Shown: positions 1-8,752 of the stretch, one piece after another | Layout of the letters: every line of letters starts with the position of its first letter | Position numbering within the stretch: the first letter of the stretch is position 1 | From: Puniceibacterium sp. IMCC21224 | GTDB taxonomy: Bacteria > Pseudomonadota > Alphaproteobacteria > Rhodobacterales > Rhodobacteraceae | Assembly (NCBI RefSeq): GCF_001038505.1 | Contig: NZ_LDPY01000001.1 | Location: forward strand, 1,612,001-1,676,000 | Reading direction: 5' to 3' | DNA: 64,000 bases | The notes under the pieces: generated by a model | Seen by the model: the letters and a program-made list of their open reading frames with translations, nothing else | Told to the model about the DNA's origin: nothing | Database searches by the model: none | Made by a program: the position numbers and the translations under genes

Positions 1-447
1 AGCCGAGATCGCGATTCCAGCCAGAATTAGCGTCAGCGATGCCCCGCGCGGACCTGCCAGCACAAGGATCAGCACCACCGCCACCAAGGCGAACGCCAGC
101 GCCATCAGAGGCAATGCCAGCGTAAACCACGCAGCGAGGCCGGTTTGCAGCGCGATCACCGCCCCCAACGCCGCCGCACCCGAAACGCCGATCAGCCCCG
201 GTTCGGCCAGCGGATTGCGCAGATATCCCTGCATGGCTGCCCCGGACAGCCCCAATGAGGCTCCGACCATGGTGGCCAAAAGCGCGCGCGGCAGCCGGAT
301 TTCTTGCAGGACCATGACGATCAGCGGATCGTCGGCACCCCATAAGGCGCGCAGTGACTGCATCGGGCTGATATCGCCCTGTCCCACCAGCAGCGACGCC
401 ACAAAAAGAATGATAAGAAGCGCGGACAGGCCGAACAGCAGTCTCAT
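1..447 (-). CDS. FecCD/BtuC-family ABC transporter permease (5' part only)
   Basis: The first 149 codons of an inner-membrane permease for iron-chelate or cobalamin uptake; the gene runs off the left edge. It starts at the ATG at 447 with a hydrophobic segment (residues 2-20, LLFGLSALLIILFVASLL). The family hallmarks follow: RLPRALLA, then GASLGLSGAAMQGYLRNPLAEP, as in BtuC/FhuB/FecD. Further hydrophobic segments rich in Ala, Leu and Val come after. It lies 129 bases downstream of the btuB-type receptor in the same direction, behind a cobalamin riboswitch, so vitamin B12 or a B12 precursor is the best substrate guess. Family membership is clear; the substrate is inferred from context. Confidence 0.9.
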   Translation of the reverse strand, partial: MRLLFGLSALLIILFVASLLVGQGDISPMQSLRALWGADDPLIVMVLQEIRLPRALLATMVGASLGLSGAAMQGYLRNPLAEPGLIGVSGAAALGAVIALQTGLAAWFTLALPLMALAFALVAVVLILVLAGPRGASLTLILAGIAISA

Positions 448-576
448 GCCTGACACCTGTCGCTAAGGGCGCGCGCCGACCCGGAACCGGCAGGGCGCAC
501 ACCGCTGGCGCGCACCCTTGTGTTCACGCTTGGCGCGCCGCCGTCACAAGGCGGCGGCGCGCTGGCGAGGATATGT

Positions 577-2460
577 TCAGAACGACGCATTGATCCCGAA
601 GAATACGGAACGTCCGGGCGAATTATAGCCGCCGGAAGTCACATAATCCTGATCTGTCAGGTTCTCGACCCGCAGATACACCTCGGCGGTGTCGGTGATC
701 TCGTAGGCCAGATTGGCACCCCAGAGTGTGTAATCCGGCAGCGGTGTGCCAAAATCGTCCGGTCGGTCGACGATGCGCTGCACGCTCAGCCCGCCGCGCA
801 GGGCGTCGCTCAGCTGTGCCTGCACGCCCAGTGCCAGATCGTAGCGTGGAATCCGCAGCTGGGGATCGTCCAGCGCGTCCCGGCTGTCGGTATAGGTGAA
901 GGCCCCGGAAACCGAGACCCGATCCGACAGCGGCACCGCGCCCGACAGTTCAAGTCCGCGCGTCTTTGTGGTGCCGGTCACCTGATTGTACCCCCCGGCA
1001 ATCGGCCCAAGGTATCCGTCGGGATCGAAATACTGGATCAGATCGTCGATTTCGGTATAGAACAGCGTCGCCTGAACGCGCGCGCCACCGGCAAAGGACT
1101 TTTCCACACCCAGCTCGGCGTTGCGGCTGACTTCGGGGTCCAGCGTCGCATTGCCATAGGTCGGATTGTACAGCTCGTACAGCGACGGTGCGCGAAAGCC
1201 ATTGGACAGCAGCGCCCGAACCGTCAGATCCGGCAACGGCCGCCAGGCCAGCGCCGCGCGGGCCGAGGTGGCACCGCCAAAATCGGAATGATCGTCATGG
1301 CGCAGCGATAACGTCAGATCGAGTTTGTCGGTGGGCGCATACAGCGCCTCGGCAAACACACCGGCAATGGTCGAGTCGCTCTCGGTTGAGGCGCTGCCCG
1401 AACGGGCAAAGGTCACCGGGTCATAGACAGCGCCTGTGGTCATCGCCTCTTCGCGGGTCCAATCGGCACCAAAGGACAATGTCAGTGCCTGCGACGCATG
1501 CCAGGTCCCTTTGTAATCCACGCGGTTGCGGGTGCCACCAAAGGGATCGGCAAAGCCGCCCGCAGTGCTGGTGCGGTCGATGGTAAAGCGCGAGACAGAG
1601 AAGCTGTGGTCAATCGTGCCAGTCGTCAGTTCGGCATAGGCACGTATCGCGCGGGTCTGAGTCTGGGTTTCGCCGCCTTCGGGTTTGGCGGCAAAAGGGC
1701 CATCGTCAAAGTCAGCATCAGCATCAAGGGCATAGCCCGACAGGCCAATGCGCAGGGTGTCCGTGACATCATAGTAGCCGTCAAAGGTCAGCCGTTTGCC
1801 GTCAAAGCCGTCGTCTTCGTCAAAGCCAGCATCGCTGCGGGCGGAAATGCCGTCGCTCTGGGTGCGGCTCAGGCCAAAGGACAGCCCGGCGCGTTCGGTC
1901 CGGGTGCCGATGTTCACAGTGGCAGAGCGGGTATTGTCGGTGCCGAATTCCGAATTGGTGTCGATCTGTGTGCCGATTTCGTCCGGGATCTGCGCGGTGG
2001 TGATGCTGATCACGCCGCCGATCGCCTCAGAGCCGTAGACTGCCGATTGTGATCCCTTGACCACCTCGATTCGGCCAATGTTGCCCAGCGTCAGGGACCC
2101 CCAGTCGAACTGGGTCTGGGTGCTGGACGGGTCGGTGACGTCGATGCCATTGATCAGCACGGGGACATAGGCGCCCGAAAGCCCGCGCAGGCGCAGGGTC
2201 GATCCGGTGCCCAGCCCGCCATTGCTGCTGACCGATACGCCGGGCAGCGTGTCGAGGTAATCGACAAGCCGCGTGGTGGGGGCCAGCTTCAGATCCTCTT
2301 CTGTCACCACCTCGACGGACGCGCCGGTATGGTCAAGCGCGGTTTCGGTTTGGTTGGCGAAAACGGTGATCACGTCGAGGTCCATGACCTCTTGGGCGTA
2401 GGATGGGGCGGGCAGGGTGGCCAGTGCAAACAGAGAGGCCGAGCATAGCAGGCGCGTCAT
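577..2460 (-). CDS. btuB: TonB-dependent outer-membrane receptor, BtuB-type
   Basis: A 627-residue outer-membrane receptor that imports cobalamin using energy from TonB. The start chosen is the ATG at 2460, because it opens a good signal peptide (residues 1-21, cleavage after SYA before QEV); longer versions extend into the riboswitch leader. A TonB-box-like DLDVITVFA follows at about residues 25-33. The plug domain spans roughly 40-150 (LRGLSGAYVPVLINGIDV, SAVYGSEAIGGVISI) and the rest is a beta-barrel ending in the expected C-terminal Phe (FGINASF). A cobalamin riboswitch sits immediately upstream, and a FecCD permease gene follows. The riboswitch makes B12 or a related corrinoid the likely ligand. 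Confidence 0.92.
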   Translation of the reverse strand: MTRLLCSASLFALATLPAPSYAQEVMDLDVITVFANQTETALDHTGASVEVVTEEDLKLAPTTRLVDYLDTLPGVSVSSNGGLGTGSTLRLRGLSGAYVPVLINGIDVTDPSSTQTQFDWGSLTLGNIGRIEVVKGSQSAVYGSEAIGGVISITTAQIPDEIGTQIDTNSEFGTDNTRSATVNIGTRTERAGLSFGLSRTQSDGISARSDAGFDEDDGFDGKRLTFDGYYDVTDTLRIGLSGYALDADADFDDGPFAAKPEGGETQTQTRAIRAYAELTTGTIDHSFSVSRFTIDRTSTAGGFADPFGGTRNRVDYKGTWHASQALTLSFGADWTREEAMTTGAVYDPVTFARSGSASTESDSTIAGVFAEALYAPTDKLDLTLSLRHDDHSDFGGATSARAALAWRPLPDLTVRALLSNGFRAPSLYELYNPTYGNATLDPEVSRNAELGVEKSFAGGARVQATLFYTEIDDLIQYFDPDGYLGPIAGGYNQVTGTTKTRGLELSGAVPLSDRVSVSGAFTYTDSRDALDDPQLRIPRYDLALGVQAQLSDALRGGLSVQRIVDRPDDFGTPLPDYTLWGANLAYEITDTAEVYLRVENLTDQDYVTSGGYNSPGRSVFFGINASF

Positions 2461-2620
2461 TGTGATTCTTTCCAGTTTGGTCCCGCGCGGTGCGCGGTCC
2501 ATGGGTCGTGTATCGAAAATGTCATTGGAAAGGGTGCCCCCTCCGCAAACGGTGAAAGGTCGCCACCACATACGGAGAACCGTAACCCGTGCGCGCCCCG
2601 CGCTGGGGTAGGGTGATCGC

Positions 2621-2818
2621 TGCGGCAGGTCTCCTGACTTGCGGGTCGTTGCGTGAACCGGGCCTTCCCGGAGGTTTGGATCCCCCCAGTGGCGTAGAGC
2701 CGGTCACACTCGCCGCTTACAGTTGCGGGGGCAGTCATGGAATTGCAGCGATTGCACCGCGCACCACGTTCCCTTTTCACCGGATGTCCCCATCCGGACC
2801 GAAGCAGGCACTGGGTAG
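2621..2818 (-). promoter_or_regulatory. Cobalamin (B12) riboswitch
   Basis: Read on the minus strand, this leader contains the conserved blocks of the AdoCbl riboswitch in order: GAAAAGGGAAC, then CTGCCCCCGCAACTGTAAG (the B12 box), GCCACTG, GGGAAGG, and AAGTCAGGAGACCTGCC near the 3' end. It lies about 160 bases upstream of the btuB start. It should switch the receptor/permease unit off when cobalamin is abundant. Boundaries are approximate to about 10 bases. Confidence 0.95.
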
Positions 2819-3488
2819 GGCCGTCACGAGGCAAAAGCAAGCGCGATTGCATCGCATGCGGCCTGACTTGGCGTCCTTGGTGGGCGCTGGCAGGGATTTC
2901 ATGGGTCAGATATCGGGGTTTTGAGCTCGTGTGGGAATACATGGGACAAAATTGGGGCTGCCCGGAGGTCGCACTTAATTTGCGACGCGTTTCACGACGG
3001 AGTCGCGGTATTGTTGGTTGATTCGCGAACCGAAGTACGGAACAAATGGGTCTCTGGCACGTTTTTAGCCATCGATATCGACGTTAATAGAATTTTTCCG
3101 GGATATCATGGGATTTTTCGCGACCTGAATTTTTCCACTATATATTGTGTTTTTTCGAATGATATTACCATATCGGCGATATTTGGTCCCGTTCTGGCAT
3201 CAATATCTTGTTTTGGAGAGGTCTGTAGGGCAAGATGCAGTGGGTTGGAGTGAAATTATCAGTTGCCACCCACGATTTCCCGTGGCATCAATAATTACAC
3301 GATGAGGGACGGGAAAGGCAAAGGGGTCCCCAAGAACCCCGGCGACACATCCCAATGATAATAAAAGAGAACTGGCAGGTTCCATACAGGTCCCGGCCTT
3401 CATCGTGAAGCAGAATCCGGCGCGCGAGCGAGCAGACATCCCCCCAGGTGGCGCGTGCAGTCGGACTACCCGCAACGCGGGATACAGG
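2819..3488. other. AT-rich intergenic region, no gene recognised
   Basis: About 670 bases with no convincing coding sequence between the riboswitch and the dcw cluster. Positions 3050-3260 are markedly more AT-rich than the rest of the window. They hold four similar T-runs (GAATTTTTCC at about 3090 and 3127, GATTTTTCG at about 3112, GTTTTTTCG at about 3149) spaced roughly 16-22 bases apart. Promoters for the riboswitch unit (leftward) and for mraZ (rightward) must lie here, but I cannot assign them. I looked for RNase P RNA, which I recall lying near mraZ in some relatives, and did not find its core. Confidence 0.5.
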
Positions 3489-3531
3489 GCGACGGGTTGA
3501 TCGGTGGCAGCGGATCAACCCGTCGCTTTTT
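3489..3531 (+). terminator. Rho-independent-type hairpin upstream of mraZ
   Basis: A perfect 14-bp inverted repeat, GCGACGGGTTGATC at 3489-3502 and its complement at 3513-3526, with a 10-base loop, followed by TTTTT. It ends 38 bases before the mraZ start. It could terminate an upstream transcript or act as an attenuator for the dcw cluster. No gene is visible directly upstream for it to end. Confidence 0.75.
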
Positions 3532-3569
3532 CAGTTTTCGGGGGTCAGGCACAAAGGGCGCACGGGACA

Positions 3570-4073
3570 GTGGGTCAGAGGTTCAGGGGCGAAAGCCAGC
3601 ACAAGGTGGACAGCAAGGGCCGGGTCTCGATCCCGTCCCTGTTTCGTCGTGTGCTCGAATCCGCTGACCCGAACTGGGAAAAGGGCAAGAACCCCGAACT
3701 GGTCATTGTCTATGGTGATCACCGCAACAGTTGCCTTGACTGCTATTCGATGGAAGCGATTGCCGAGATTGACGCCAAGATCGACGCCTTGCCGCGCGGA
3801 TCGCAGAAGCGCAAGATCCTGCAACGGCTGTTCCACGGTCAAAGCTATCCCACCAATGTCGACGAGACCGGCCGGCTGGTGTTGCCCGCCAAGCTGCGCG
3901 AAAAGATCGACCTAAATGGCGAGGCGTTCTTTATCGCCAACGGCGATTCTTTCCAGATCTGGAAGCCAGAAACCTATGAGGTCGAAGAGGTGGCCAGGAC
4001 CGAGGAATGGCTGGACGATCAGGACGAGGATTTTGATCCGCTGATGCTTTTGGACGACCAAGCGGGGGTGTAG
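3570..4073 (+). CDS. mraZ: Transcriptional regulator MraZ
   Basis: A 167-residue AbrB-like DNA-binding regulator that controls the dcw cluster from its first position. Two SpoVT/AbrB-type motifs are visible: DSKGRVSIP at residues 14-22 and DETGRLVLPAKLRE at about 97-110. I chose the GTG at 3570, giving VGQRFRGESQHKVDSKG, which matches the usual MraZ N-terminus. The open frame continues upstream to 3504, but those extra residues run through the terminator-like hairpin region. The stop is 3 bases before rsmH. Three GGG triplets with an exact 8-base period (3556, 3564, 3572) straddle the start and could be autoregulatory boxes (inference). Confidence 0.93.
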   Translation: MGQRFRGESQHKVDSKGRVSIPSLFRRVLESADPNWEKGKNPELVIVYGDHRNSCLDCYSMEAIAEIDAKIDALPRGSQKRKILQRLFHGQSYPTNVDETGRLVLPAKLREKIDLNGEAFFIANGDSFQIWKPETYEVEEVARTEEWLDDQDEDFDPLMLLDDQAGV

Positions 4074-4076
4074 AAA

Positions 4077-5081
4077 ATGTCTGCGCCGCAAACCCCACCC
4101 GACATAGGGTCAAAGCCGCCCCACACTCCTGTTCTGCTGCGCCCGCTGTTGCGGGCGGTTGCGCCTGTTGGAGGGGTCTGGATCGACGGCACCTTTGGTG
4201 CGGGCGGATATGCGCGCGGGCTGCTTGCGGCGGGTGCCGATCAGGTGATCGGGATCGACCGGGATCCGCTGGCGCATGAAATGGCCGCGCCCTGGGTTGC
4301 CGAATATGGCGACCGGTTGCGGCTGGTGGTCAGCAATTTCGCCCAGATGGACGAAGTGGCTGAGGCCGTGGATGGCGTTGTGCTCGACCTGGGTGTCAGT
4401 TCGATGCAGCTGGATTTGGCCGAGCGTGGCTTTTCCTTTATGCGCGACGGCCCTCTCGACATGCGGATGAGCCAGCAGGGGCTTAGCGCCGCTGATCTGG
4501 TCAATACCGCTGACGAAAGCGATCTGGCGGATATTCTTTACGTCTATGGCGAAGAGCGCATGTCGCGCCGGATCGCGCGCGCCATCGTGAAATCGCGCGA
4601 AGGTGAGCCGATCCGCACAACACTGCGGCTGGCCCGGATCGTCGAAGGATGCCTGCCACGCTCCAAACCGGGGCAAAGCCATCCTGCGACGCGCAGTTTT
4701 CAGGCGCTTCGAATTGCGGTGAATGACGAATATGGTGCGCTCTATCAGGGGCTTATGGCCGCAGAGCGGGTTCTGCGCCCCGGCGGTTTGCTGGCGGTTG
4801 TGACCTTTCATTCGGTCGAGGACCGTATGGTGAAACGGTTCTTGCAGAATCGGGGCGGGCAGCTTGGCCGCGCCAACCGCTATGCGCCCGAGGTGCAAGA
4901 GCAGCTGTCGCAATTCGATCTGGTGACGCGCAAGGCCGTTGGACCCGACCCGGACGAGCTGGATGAAAATCCGCGGGCACGTTCTGCCAAGTTGCGCGTT
5001 GCCCGCCGCACCGATGCGCCCGCCGGAGAAATTGAGGCCAGGGCCGTGGCGATGCCGCTACTCAAGGGGGAACGGAGTTGA
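4077..5081 (+). CDS. rsmH: 16S rRNA (cytosine-1402-N4)-methyltransferase RsmH
   Basis: A 334-residue S-adenosylmethionine-dependent methyltransferase (formerly MraW) that modifies C1402 in the ribosomal decoding centre. The HTPVLL start motif (residues 16-21) and the SAM-binding [14 protein letters not shown] (37-50) are clear. [18 protein letters not shown] and [15 protein letters not shown] are further family blocks. It begins 3 bases after mraZ and its stop overlaps the ftsL start, so it is cotranscribed and probably translationally coupled. Length and order are standard for the dcw cluster. Confidence 0.97.
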   Translation: MSAPQTPPDIGSKPPHTPVLLRPLLRAVAPVGGVWIDGTFGAGGYARGLLAAGADQVIGIDRDPLAHEMAAPWVAEYGDRLRLVVSNFAQMDEVAEAVDGVVLDLGVSSMQLDLAERGFSFMRDGPLDMRMSQQGLSAADLVNTADESDLADILYVYGEERMSRRIARAIVKSREGEPIRTTLRLARIVEGCLPRSKPGQSHPATRSFQALRIAVNDEYGALYQGLMAAERVLRPGGLLAVVTFHSVEDRMVKRFLQNRGGQLGRANRYAPEVQEQLSQFDLVTRKAVGPDPDELDENPRARSAKLRVARRTDAPAGEIEARAVAMPLLKGERS

Positions 5082-5431
5082 AATCACTATTGTACGTGAT
5101 GACCTTTATGGCGGTCATCGGCGCGGCCTTCTGGGCCTATCACGAAAATTACAAAACGCAGGACGCGCTGAGCGAGGTCGAGACGCTGCAACGCCAGATC
5201 GGCGCTGCGCGCGAACGGTTGGCATTTCTGCGCGCCGAATGGGCCTATCTGAACCGACCCGACCGGCTGCGTGATCTTGCGGACATCAACTTTGACCGGC
5301 TGGGCCTGCTGCCGCTGCGCCCGGATCAGTTTGGACGTGTCGATCAGATCGCCTATCCGGCCCCGCCGATGCAGGACCTGACCATCACCAACCCTGTCGA
5401 TATCTCCAGCGCCGGAGCCGAATTCCCATGA
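5078..5431 (+). CDS. ftsL: Cell division protein FtsL
   Basis: A 117-residue bitopic division protein that works with FtsB and FtsQ to activate septal peptidoglycan synthesis. It has one N-terminal membrane helix (about residues 3-19), a heptad-like coiled-coil stretch (about 25-60, [20 protein letters not shown]) and a short periplasmic tail. It starts at a TTG at 5078 that overlaps the rsmH stop by 4 bases, with GGAACGGAG in front as a ribosome-binding site. Its own stop overlaps the ftsI start by 4 bases. Sequence conservation in FtsL is low, so identification relies on size, topology and position as well as similarity. Confidence 0.88.
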   Translation: MKSLLYVMTFMAVIGAAFWAYHENYKTQDALSEVETLQRQIGAARERLAFLRAEWAYLNRPDRLRDLADINFDRLGLLPLRPDQFGRVDQIAYPAPPMQDLTITNPVDISSAGAEFP

Positions 5432-7215
5432 TCCGCATACCGCTGCGCCCGTTGGCGCGTATCCTCGATGCCCGCAGCAAGGGCGAGAACACCGACGCAA
5501 TCGAGCGCGAGAACCTGCGCATCCGGCACGAGCAGATGCGCGACAAGGCCCGCAATCGCGCCGAAGGCCGTCTGTTGATGCTGGGTGTGGTGTTCTTTTG
5601 CGCCTTTATGGTGGTTGGCGCGCGTATGGGCATTCTGGCCAGCACCGAACCAACCGAGCCGCGCGCGCAGGCGGCGGGTGCGTCGATCGTGGCACAGCGT
5701 GCCGATATCGTTGACCGGCACGGACGAATTCTGGCCACCAACATGGAAACCCATTCCCTGTACGCCCACCCGCAGCAGATGATCGAACCGGAACGCACCG
5801 CCAAAGCGCTGGTCAAGATCTTTCCAGAGCTGAAAGAAGAGCGGCTGATCAAGGATTTCACGGGCACGCGCAAGTTCTTGTGGGTACGTAAGAAACTCAG
5901 CCCCGAGCAAAAGCAGGCGGTGCATGATATCGGTGAACCCGGTTTGCTGTTCGGCCCGCGCGAAATGCGGCTGTATCCCAACGGTAAATTGGCGGCGCAC
6001 GTGTTGGGCGGATCCAGCTTTGGCCGCGAAGGCGTCCACTCTGCCGAGGTGATCGGCACCGCCGGGATCGAGAAATTTGCCGACGAGATGTTGCGCGATC
6101 CGGCACGGGAAGGTGCGCCGCTGGAATTGTCGCTGGACCTGACCGTACAGGCGGCGACCGAACGGGTGTTGCTGGGCGGCATGAAGTTGATGAACGCCAA
6201 AGGGGCCGCAGCGGTGCTGATGGATGTCCATACCGGTGAAGTGATTGCGATTTCCAGTCTGCCCGACTTTGACCCCAACGACCGGCCCAATGGCCCGGTT
6301 ACCGGCAGCCCGAGCGATTCTCCGCTGTTCAATCGCGCCGTTCAGGGGGTTTACGAGCTTGGGTCGACCTTCAAGATATTTGCCGCCGCACAGGCGATGG
6401 AGCTGGGGCTGGTCAATCCGGATACGGTGATCGACACCTCGCCGCCGCTAAGGGTTGGCGGCCACAATATCGGAGAGTTCAGCAACCACAATTACGGTAA
6501 GCAGACGGTCGAGGGCATCATCGTCAACAGTTCGAACCGCGGCACAGGCAAACTGGCGCTGGCCATCGGTATTAAGCGGCAGCAGGAGTTCCTTGAATCG
6601 CTGGGCATGTTCGTGCCGACCCCGCTCGAGATTGTTGAGGCAAAGGGCGGCAAGCCGCTGTTGCCCGCCCGCTGGACCGATCTGAGCACCGTCACGATTT
6701 CCTATGGGCATGGCATCAGCACCTCGCCGCTGCATCTGGCGGCGGGCTATGCTGCAATTGCCAATGGCGGGCGCGTGGTTCACCCAACGCTGTTGAAACA
6801 GAGCAGCCCGCAACTGGGGCCGCGGGTGATCTCTGAACGCACGTCGGCAGCGGCGCGGTTGATGCTGCGCAAGGTGGTGACCGAAGGCACAGCCAGCTTT
6901 GGCGAAGTTGCGGGCTATGCCGTCGGCGGCAAAACCGGCACTGCGGACAAGCCCAAGGAAATGGGCGGCGGCTACTATAAGGACAAGGTCATCACGACCT
7001 TTGCCTGCATGTTCCCCGCGCATGATCCAAAGTACGTTTTGGTCCTGACACTGGATGAACCGGTCGAGACCAGCGGAGACAAGCCGCGTCGCACGGCGGG
7101 CTGGACTGCTGTCCCGGTGGCTGCCGAACTGATTGGCCGGATTGCCCCGCTTCTGGGCTTGCGTCCCGAGGTGGAACCGGGGCAATTGGCAGGCGTCGTC
7201 CTGACGAGCAACTAA
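5428..7215 (+). CDS. ftsI: Peptidoglycan D,D-transpeptidase FtsI (PBP3)
   Basis: A 595-residue class B penicillin-binding protein that cross-links septal peptidoglycan. Order: cytoplasmic tail, membrane anchor at about residues 49-70, dimerisation domain, transpeptidase domain. The active-site motifs are all present: SxxK as S313-T-F-K316, SxN as S368-S-N370, and KTG at 502-504. The start overlaps the ftsL stop (ATGA). A gap of 52 bases separates it from murE, the longest within this gene run. Confidence 0.97.
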   Translation: MIRIPLRPLARILDARSKGENTDAIERENLRIRHEQMRDKARNRAEGRLLMLGVVFFCAFMVVGARMGILASTEPTEPRAQAAGASIVAQRADIVDRHGRILATNMETHSLYAHPQQMIEPERTAKALVKIFPELKEERLIKDFTGTRKFLWVRKKLSPEQKQAVHDIGEPGLLFGPREMRLYPNGKLAAHVLGGSSFGREGVHSAEVIGTAGIEKFADEMLRDPAREGAPLELSLDLTVQAATERVLLGGMKLMNAKGAAAVLMDVHTGEVIAISSLPDFDPNDRPNGPVTGSPSDSPLFNRAVQGVYELGSTFKIFAAAQAMELGLVNPDTVIDTSPPLRVGGHNIGEFSNHNYGKQTVEGIIVNSSNRGTGKLALAIGIKRQQEFLESLGMFVPTPLEIVEAKGGKPLLPARWTDLSTVTISYGHGISTSPLHLAAGYAAIANGGRVVHPTLLKQSSPQLGPRVISERTSAAARLMLRKVVTEGTASFGEVAGYAVGGKTGTADKPKEMGGGYYKDKVITTFACMFPAHDPKYVLVLTLDEPVETSGDKPRRTAGWTAVPVAAELIGRIAPLLGLRPEVEPGQLAGVVLTSN

Positions 7216-7267
7216 GACAGTGCTACTGCGGCAGGACAGGAACATGGACTAAAGGCCGGGGGCTTTC

Positions 7268-8752
7268 GTGACCGAGGCGACCAAGACATTAGGCGATTTG
7301 GGCCTGACCGCCCGGAGCATGCGCGAGGCGACGATTACAGGACTCGCCGTGGACAGTCGCGCTGTCAAACGTGGCTATCTCTTTGCGGCGCTGCCGGGCA
7401 CGCAGGTGCATGGCGCAGAGTTTATCGGAACCGCGCTCGACATGGGGGCGGTGGCCATCCTGACCGATGCCGAAGGTGCCCGGATCGCCCAGGCCGAGAT
7501 CGGGCGTGCGGACCCGGCGGTGGTGGTCGCGGCGGACCCGCGTCAGGCGCTGGCCTATACGGCGGCGCTGTGGTCGGGCATGCAGCCCGAGGTGATGATC
7601 GCCGTGACCGGCACCAACGGCAAGACGTCGGTGGCAACTTTTGTCCGGCGGATCTGGCAGGAATTGGCCCTGCGCGCGGTCAATGTCGGTACAACCGGTG
7701 TCGAGGGCGATTTTGAGACACCCCTACGCCACACCACGCCCGAGCCGATCACCCTGCATCGCGTATTGGCCGAGGCGGCCGAGGCGGGTGTAACTCACGC
7801 CGCGATGGAGGCGTCGTCGCACGGTCTGGCACAGCGCCGGTTGGATGGCGTGACGCTGCGTGCGGCGGGCTTTACCAACTTCACCCAGGATCATCTGGAT
7901 TATCACGCCAGCTTTGACGAATATTTCGATGCCAAGGCGGGGCTCTTTGCCCGTGTGCTGCCCGAAGATGGCGTTGCGGTGATCAACATCGACGATCCGC
8001 GTGGTGTCGATATGGCGGCGATTGCACAGGCGCGCGGTCAGGGCCTGATCACAGTCGGCGAAGCCGAAGGTGCGGATCTGTGCATGATGGCGCAGCGATT
8101 CGATGCCACGGGTCAAGAAATCCGGCTGCGCTGGATGGGGCGTGTGGTGCAGATGCGGCTGAACCTGATCGGCGGGTTTCAAGGGGAAAACGTCTGTCTC
8201 GCGGCGGGGCTTGTGATTGCCTGCGGCGGTGACCCCGACCATGTGTTCGCGGTGCTGCCACGGCTGGAAACGGTGCGTGGGCGGATGCAGTTGGCAGCCA
8301 AGCGCGACAATGGTGCTGCGGTCTTTGTCGATTATGCCCATACGCCTGATGCAGTCGAAACCGCAATCCGGGCGTTGCGTCCGCACGTTATGGGGCGGCT
8401 TGTGGCCATTGTGGGCGCGGGCGGTGACCGGGATCGCGGCAAACGACCGCTGATGGGTGCTGCGGCGGCCGAATGTGCCGATATGGTCATCGTCACCGAC
8501 GACAACCCGCGCACCGAAGATCCGGTCAGCATCCGGGCTGAAGTTCTGCGTGGCGCACCGGGCGCCACTGAGGTGGCTGACCGCGCCGAGGCGATCCTGC
8601 GCGGCGTTGACGCACTGGGGCCAGGGGATGCGCTGCTGATCTGTGGCAAAGGTCACGAGACGGGACAGATCGTCGGAATCACGGTCTATCCGTTTGATGA
8701 CGCCGAACAGGCAAGCGTTGCTGTTGCGGCCTTGGACGGGAGGCTGGCATGA
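7268..8752 (+). CDS. murE: UDP-MurNAc-L-Ala-D-Glu:meso-diaminopimelate ligase MurE
   Basis: A 494-residue cytoplasmic ATP-dependent ligase that adds meso-diaminopimelate to the peptidoglycan precursor. The ATP-binding loop TGTNGKTS is at residues 114-121, the HTTPEP block follows, and the DNPR motif at 412-415 indicates DAP rather than lysine specificity. The start is a GTG at 7268, preceded by AAAGGCCGGGGG. The stop overlaps murF by 4 bases. Nothing unusual is seen. Confidence 0.97.
   Translation: MTEATKTLGDLGLTARSMREATITGLAVDSRAVKRGYLFAALPGTQVHGAEFIGTALDMGAVAILTDAEGARIAQAEIGRADPAVVVAADPRQALAYTAALWSGMQPEVMIAVTGTNGKTSVATFVRRIWQELALRAVNVGTTGVEGDFETPLRHTTPEPITLHRVLAEAAEAGVTHAAMEASSHGLAQRRLDGVTLRAAGFTNFTQDHLDYHASFDEYFDAKAGLFARVLPEDGVAVINIDDPRGVDMAAIAQARGQGLITVGEAEGADLCMMAQRFDATGQEIRLRWMGRVVQMRLNLIGGFQGENVCLAAGLVIACGGDPDHVFAVLPRLETVRGRMQLAAKRDNGAAVFVDYAHTPDAVETAIRALRPHVMGRLVAIVGAGGDRDRGKRPLMGAAAAECADMVIVTDDNPRTEDPVSIRAEVLRGAPGATEVADRAEAILRGVDALGPGDALLICGKGHETGQIVGITVYPFDDAEQASVAVAALDGRLA

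Noticed and set aside
3060..3165. T-run repeats that look like a short repeat array
   Set aside because: Spacing and sequence vary, and no repeat-spacer regularity is present, so this is not a CRISPR array.
2819..3488. Possible RNase P RNA upstream of mraZ
   Set aside because: I searched for the conserved core (GAGGAAAGTCCGGGC-like) on both strands and did not see it.
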